Under the pieces are notes generated by a model, which worked only from the letters and a program-made list of their open reading frames with translations, had not been told where the DNA came from and did no database searches. Positions 60,267 to 64,000 of a stretch of DNA of 64,000 bases are shown here, one piece after another (within the stretch, counting starts at the first letter, position 1; every line of letters starts with the position of its first letter). The stretch is taken from assembly GCF_002269125.1 (NCBI RefSeq), contig NZ_NQKI01000011.1, positions 62,001 to 126,000 on the forward strand, given 5' to 3'. A program made the translations under genes and the position numbers. This stretch comes from Pseudomonas lundensis (GTDB lineage Bacteria; Pseudomonadota; Gammaproteobacteria; Pseudomonadales; Pseudomonadaceae).

Positions 60267-60510
60267 TCAGAACTCCAGTGCCTGCAATGTGCGCGTCAGC
60301 TCACGCCAGTCGCTGCAGTCTTTCAAGTTGGCTGGCGGCGCCTTGCAAGGCTACACGGCCCACCAAGGCGTTGAGCAGGGAGCTCTTGCCATGGTTGTAC
60401 TTGCCAATCACCGAAACCACCGGCAGTCGCGCCGCAGTCAACAGGTACTGCAAGCGGCTTATCTTGTCCGCATGATTGGGCAGCACCGTATATATCGCAT
60501 CGAATCCCAT
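60267..60510 (-). pseudogene. Internally deleted P-loop GTPase gene
   Basis: The frame from 60510 encodes MGFDAIYTVLPNHADKISRL and then the P-loop VSVIGKYNHGKSSLLNALVG, a clear GTPase start. It then loses all further G motifs and stops at 60301 after only 69 residues. In the next frame the DNA continues as NLKDCSDWRELTRTLQALEF and a stop at 60267-60269, a plausible genuine C-terminus. A deletion of the gene's middle with a frame change explains both. It lies between the peptidase gene and an intact GTPase gene. Confidence 0.65.
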
Positions 60511-60558
60511 ACCTGCTCCTCTCCCTGAACGATATCATTATGCCAATACTGACCTTGC

Positions 60559-61689
60559 TTAGAAGATGCCGAACAGCTTGGGCCTGGCGATAATTCGGCC
60601 TTTAGTGAGGTAGCTGGCAAAGAAGTTGTCTTGATCGGCATATTTGATGAACAACCGATCGAGCTCTTTATCGACGCGACCAAAGCCGTCATCAAACCAT
60701 TCGATCATGGTCGACTTCATGGTCAAGATTATTTTTGCCGCGTCGTAGAGAGCGCCAACCTTGCGCAGCAGGCTATCTGACTCGAATCCGTCTTCTATCT
60801 CTTTGAAACGGTTCTCCATCTCACCCTGGAAGTCATCGAGCACCCGAGTCACTGCGCTTTCCAGCTCATCGCTGGTCTCCCAGTCCCCGACGAAGCCAAA
60901 GGATGAGAGGTAGTCATCGAAGCTTCTAAGATCGGAAAAGAGCTCATCAAAATCGGGAAGCTCGATTTCTTTGTCCAGATCGAGGTCAGCGATTTTGAAG
61001 ATGCTGAGATCGGCCTTTTCTATCTTGGCAACGATTGTGTTGCGCATTTCGCCAAGCGCACCTTTTAAGTTCAAGCAGCTCATCGCCGCCAGGCGCTTGC
61101 TGAGGAAGGCGTGCGACTGTTCCAGGTACAGCGAAAGCACTTCATCGCGGCCAAACGCTTGCGTCGACTGGCCTCCACGCTTGCGCACCGACACTGAACA
61201 CAGCGGTGTAACCGATACCCCGGGACATAATTTGTGAATTTCTCGCTTCAATGCCTCGATTTTATCGCCAGCTACGTCGGCATTGGTCAGGACGACCTGA
61301 AGGGGAATCCTGGCATCGCTACCGAGCCGCTGGATGAGGTTGACGTCGACGGGTTCCAGCCGTGCCGAACTGGCGTTGATGACATAGAAGGCGCCATGAA
61401 TCCAGGTTTCAGGCTCCATGGGGCGCGCACGCCGCTGCTGCATGAAACGGTCAAACTGTTCGAGCCATCGTTCATAGTTGTCGGCTTCCAGGCCAACACT
61501 GTCGAACACGCTCAATAGGTGCCCCTGGTGCGTGAAGGTGTGCGACTGGAAATTCTGCTCCCAGGAGGTGACGGGCTTGCCGCTTCCGGTTTTAAATAGG
61601 CCCGGCTGGTCAAAAAGATAATTGCAGAAGCTGCTTTTGCCGACGCCGCTTTTACCCAGCACGATGATGTTAATCGCGAACTGATCCAT
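60559..61689 (-). CDS. P-loop GTPase with helical C-terminal domain
   Basis: 376 residues. G1 is GKSGVGKSS at residues 12-20, G3 is DSVGLE near 63 and G4 is LTNADV near 135. The N-terminal about 170 residues are thus an Era/septin-like GTPase domain. The other 200 residues are acidic and helical (ADLDLDKEIELPDFDELFSD, MENRFKEIEDGFESDSLLRK), unlike ribosome-assembly GTPases. No membrane segment is present. Together with a second GTPase, a deleted third, a peptidase and an ADP-ribosylglycohydrolase it forms a minus-strand cluster. A sensor or assembly-type GTPase in a defence setting is a reasonable guess. Confidence 0.78.
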   Translation of the reverse strand: MDQFAINIIVLGKSGVGKSSFCNYLFDQPGLFKTGSGKPVTSWEQNFQSHTFTHQGHLLSVFDSVGLEADNYERWLEQFDRFMQQRRARPMEPETWIHGAFYVINASSARLEPVDVNLIQRLGSDARIPLQVVLTNADVAGDKIEALKREIHKLCPGVSVTPLCSVSVRKRGGQSTQAFGRDEVLSLYLEQSHAFLSKRLAAMSCLNLKGALGEMRNTIVAKIEKADLSIFKIADLDLDKEIELPDFDELFSDLRSFDDYLSSFGFVGDWETSDELESAVTRVLDDFQGEMENRFKEIEDGFESDSLLRKVGALYDAAKIILTMKSTMIEWFDDGFGRVDKELDRLFIKYADQDNFFASYLTKGRIIARPKLFGIF

Positions 61690-61788
61690 GTGTGTATCAA
61701 CCTTGAACAGCTGTAATCGGATGAAGGCCCGTGAGGGAACAGAGTGCGTCTGTCCCTAGCCACGGCCTTCAGAATGTGCCGAGTGGCA

Positions 61789-62919
61789 TCAGGCTTTTTG
61801 CGCCGCCCATTTTCCGAGTCCAGTCTTGAAGGCCTGCATGAACAGCTCGTTAGAAAACAGACTGGTCCAATCCGGCGACTTGCCGGTCTTCAGGTAGCCA
61901 TCCACGGCTCGCTCATACACCTCGACCAGGGCCAAACCAAGTCCACCAGTGATCGCCGCTGCGACACCGGCGTTAATGACCTGCCCCAGCACGGGTATCA
62001 ACTTGGTCAGGCTGGCCGCCAATTGGCGCCCGACCAAACTCAGGATCTGGCCCTTGAGCAGGCTGACGGCCATCTCGCCCATTGAACCGAATCCATAGAG
62101 CTTGGCCAGGGACGCGGCCATAGCAATCTGCTGCGGAACGATGAGCAATGCGTCCGACATAGGCACCGGGTTAAGCCCGGCACTGGCGGCAGTGGTAGCG
62201 CTGTACGTCATGATGATGGTCATCGCCTCGCCGCGTTTGGCAGGCAGCGAAGCGATCTGGGCAGCCACGAAGGACTGGCGCAGCGCATCATCCTTGAGCG
62301 ATGCGCTCGACCAGGCGATCAACTTTTCAAGGTCCAGCTTCAGCTCTGGATCATGCTTGGGGTTATTTGCACAGGTTTCGAAAACCTCGCAATGCACGCC
62401 ATTTTCGCGCAGGACCTGGCGAAACGCCCGGGAGGTCTCGCCGTTACCCTCGTCATCGATCGGCTCGGCATCGCACTGGGTGAGTACCACAGCCACCGGA
62501 ATATCCAGTTCGTCTGTAATCAGCCGAAGGTTATCCAGATCGAAATCGGTAACGCGGTGGTTAGCCACCGAGAGGCAGTACCAAATGAGGTGAATCTGCT
62601 CATTCAAGGCTTTGGACTTACGCTGCTTGATCTCGGGAATGATTTTTTCCCGGAAGTTACCCGCCGATGCCTTGCCTTCAGTCACTTCATAGCCTTCGGT
62701 ATCGAAGATGACCAAGGGAACGTTGACATCTTCGTACCGATGACAACCCCGAGTGACAGGTTGCCCCGTACCTACCTTGGCAATTGATTTGCCGAAGATA
62801 TGGTTGATCAGGCTGCTCTTCCCAACACCGGTTCCGCCTACGATCATCAGATTCGGCCGTTTGACTGCAGCCATCTCTTGATCGAACTGCTCTTCCAGTT
62901 GAGTTTCCATACTTGCCAT
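61789..62919 (-). CDS. Era-like GTPase with DUF697-type hydrophobic domain
   Basis: 376 residues from MASMETQLEEQFDQEMAAVK, with GGAG eight bases before the ATG. G1 is GGTGVGKSS at residues 28-36, G3 is FDTEGYE near 75 and G4 is LTQCD near 150. The C-terminal 170 residues are a hydrophobic, Gly/Ala-rich region (MTYSATTAASAGLNPVPMSD, LIPVLGQVINAGVAAAITGG) like DUF697 domains of YcjF/YfjP-type GTPases, probably membrane-associating. It is separate from the next GTPase gene by about 100 bases. The two differ clearly in sequence and are not recent duplicates. Confidence 0.83.
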   Translation of the reverse strand: MASMETQLEEQFDQEMAAVKRPNLMIVGGTGVGKSSLINHIFGKSIAKVGTGQPVTRGCHRYEDVNVPLVIFDTEGYEVTEGKASAGNFREKIIPEIKQRKSKALNEQIHLIWYCLSVANHRVTDFDLDNLRLITDELDIPVAVVLTQCDAEPIDDEGNGETSRAFRQVLRENGVHCEVFETCANNPKHDPELKLDLEKLIAWSSASLKDDALRQSFVAAQIASLPAKRGEAMTIIMTYSATTAASAGLNPVPMSDALLIVPQQIAMAASLAKLYGFGSMGEMAVSLLKGQILSLVGRQLAASLTKLIPVLGQVINAGVAAAITGGLGLALVEVYERAVDGYLKTGKSPDWTSLFSNELFMQAFKTGLGKWAAQKA

Positions 62920-63076
62920 TATTTTTTCTCCGTCAGTTCGCGGTGCCCGCAATATTGCGCATTACAAAGGTTTTCGCCTTGGATCCAGAATTCTTAAGCG
63001 TCAATCGCATTTTGCCACTAACGGTGTCAAGCTCAGGTCAAAGGGAAAAGATCCCATCGTCTCTTTCCACCCGCCA

Positions 63077-63271
63077 TCACCATCGCCGCAAAACCTCCGC
63101 TACCGCCTTCTCCAACCACCCCGGTGCTTGCATTCTCAATTTCTTGTTTCTGCACTTCGGGCACTCCTCAAACCACTCCCCCGGCCGCAATGCATCGCTC
63201 AAAGGCGCCACGGTTTTCTTCCAACCACATTTGTCACACACAAGGTTAAAAGGCCTCGGTGGTATCGGCAT
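63077..63271 (-). CDS. Small zinc-ribbon protein
   Basis: 64 residues with GGGAGA before the ATG. CDKCGW (residues 12-17) and CPKC (37-40) form a four-cysteine zinc ribbon. The C-terminus is basic and helical (GWLEKAVAEVLRRW). Such small rubredoxin-like proteins bind nucleic acids or proteins. It lies 21 bases after the ADP-ribosylglycohydrolase gene and should be cotranscribed with it and the GTPases. I do not recognise a named family. Confidence 0.68.
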   Translation of the reverse strand: MPIPPRPFNLVCDKCGWKKTVAPLSDALRPGEWFEECPKCRNKKLRMQAPGWLEKAVAEVLRRW

Positions 63272-63292
63272 TGTAGTTCTCCCGCTCTCGTC

Positions 63293-64000
63293 TCAATGAC
63301 CGGGATATGCCCGCTCAATTTGTTCGTCAAATTCACCGCCCACGCCGCAATATTCACGGGGAACGCGCTCGATATCCTCAGCCATTTGCTCGATCACCTC
63401 ACGCAGTTCCAACTGTGTGAACCAGCGCGCCGGGATAGCTGCTGCGCCATATTGTGCGCCCAGCAGGTGGCCTACGATTAGACCGGTGCTGTCGCTGTCG
63501 CCGCCATGGTTCACGGCTGTGATGACGCCGCTTTCCAATGAGCCCGCAAATAACGCGCACCATATTCCGATGGCCAGGGCTTCCTCGGCCACCCACCCTT
63601 CACCGAGTTCGCCAATGCGTTGCGGGGTGGGCTGGTAGCCCTCGTAAAAGAAAAACAGCACGCGCTCAATGAGGCTACGTGTTTCTTCCATACCGGGATT
63701 TTTCCCGTAATGGGCCAAGCTCTGAGTGACTGCGTGCTCCAGGGTGTCTTGCCGATCGACAATGCGCTGGAGAATATCGGCGAACAGCCCAGCCGCCAGG
63801 TAGCCCGTAGGATGTCCATGGGTCAGGCGCCCGAACTGTGCAGCGTAGTCAAAGGCATTAGCAAAGAAAGCACAGGGCGCAGCACGCACCAAGGCGCCAC
63901 AACCTTTGCTATTGTTCTCGGCAACAGCGCCCAGCCGCGGACTGGCCTTGAGTGCAGCTAGGCAGGTAGTGCCAGGAGCGCGGCGAGACCAGAGCGCCCG
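63293..64000 (-). CDS. ADP-ribosylglycohydrolase family protein, start outside window
   Basis: The C-terminal 236 residues of an ADP-ribosylglycohydrolase (DraG/ARH type), open to the window end. Diagnostic segments are RAPGTTCLAAL and NNSKGCGALVRAAP, corresponding to the family's RAPGxTCxxAL and NxSKGCGxVMRxAP, and AVNHGGDSDSTGLIVGHLLG with the dinuclear magnesium-binding Asp residues. It would remove ADP-ribose from proteins, nucleic acids or small molecules. About 100 residues including the N-terminal metal site are missing from view. It is the first visible gene of the minus-strand cluster. DraG proper acts on nitrogenase reductase, but nothing here points to nitrogen fixation. Confidence 0.88.
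   Translation of the reverse strand, partial: RALWSRRAPGTTCLAALKASPRLGAVAENNSKGCGALVRAAPCAFFANAFDYAAQFGRLTHGHPTGYLAAGLFADILQRIVDRQDTLEHAVTQSLAHYGKNPGMEETRSLIERVLFFFYEGYQPTPQRIGELGEGWVAEEALAIGIWCALFAGSLESGVITAVNHGGDSDSTGLIVGHLLGAQYGAAAIPARWFTQLELREVIEQMAEDIERVPREYCGVGGEFDEQIERAYPGH

Larger units (their letters stand above)
41846..64000. mobile_element. Genomic island 2 (tandem, right end not in window)
   Basis: A second P4-type integrase starts 187 bases after the repeated ssrA end, and only accessory genes follow up to the end of the window. No third copy of the 19-base repeat was seen, so the right end must lie beyond 64000, or parts of this region belong to other insertions. The left 180 bases contain a terminator and a set of GGTATCCC boxes different from those of island 1, so the integrase has its own arm sites. 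Island 1 appears to have inserted between ssrA and this older island. Confidence 0.6.

Overview
The window is a Pseudomonas chromosome segment, most like the P. fluorescens group. The evidence is the gene order dnaK-grpE-recN-fur-omlA-rnfH-ratA-transporter-smpB-lldR-lldP-lut genes-ssrA and the tmRNA tag ANDETYEGQALAA. This is judged from reading alone; no database was searched.

Core part, 1-17995. It holds the heat-shock genes dnaK (cut by the window start) and grpE, each behind a good sigma-32 promoter. recN follows behind a LexA box, then fur and the divergent lipoprotein gene omlA/bamE, rnfH and ratA, an SNF-type sodium symporter, and smpB with an unusually close -10 box. A complete lactate locus comes next: regulator lldR, permease lldP behind a palindromic operator, the three-subunit L-lactate oxidase LutABC/LldEFG, and a 938-residue iron-sulfur D-lactate dehydrogenase. 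A small secreted protein and tmRNA (ssrA) close the core.

Island 1, about 17996-41845. The last 19 bases of ssrA are repeated at 41827-41845. Between the copies lie a P4-type integrase, an AlpA-like factor, a winged-helix protein and a dense defence cargo. The cargo includes an MmeI-like DNA methyltransferase, a DEAD/DEAH helicase and a GIY-YIG nuclease in one overlapping operon, with the stub of a DUF1016/YhcG nuclease gene between the first two. Beside it is an XRE-ImmA/IrrE regulator-protease with a partner and a duplicated operator. Further along are an orphan resolvase, an Integrase_1-family protein, a 39-residue membrane peptide, a lone PD-(D/E)XK-like protein, a small membrane protein, a TIR effector, and a three-gene DUF262/AAA-DUF3696/unknown operon resembling Menshen. 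Both ends carry the same pair of GGGGGCA boxes, probably integrase arm sites.

Island 2, from 41846 to beyond the window. It starts with a second integrase. It holds a TIR protein with a Cys-rich head, an ATGA-coupled pair of unrecognised large proteins (one with a PLD-like C-terminus), a decayed RelE toxin, possible insertion-sequence debris, a DUF3987-hypothetical-Integrase_1-hypothetical module and a complete type I restriction system. The last part is a minus-strand cluster: an ADP-ribosylglycohydrolase (cut by the window end), a zinc ribbon, two P-loop GTPases, an internally deleted third GTPase and a papain/C39-like peptidase. No right-hand attachment site was found, so its end, and whether it is one element, stay open.

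The best candidates for undescribed biology are the methyltransferase-helicase-GIY-YIG locus (21146-29298), the GTPase/ADP-ribosylglycohydrolase/peptidase cluster (59448-64000) and the 44782-47978 pair.
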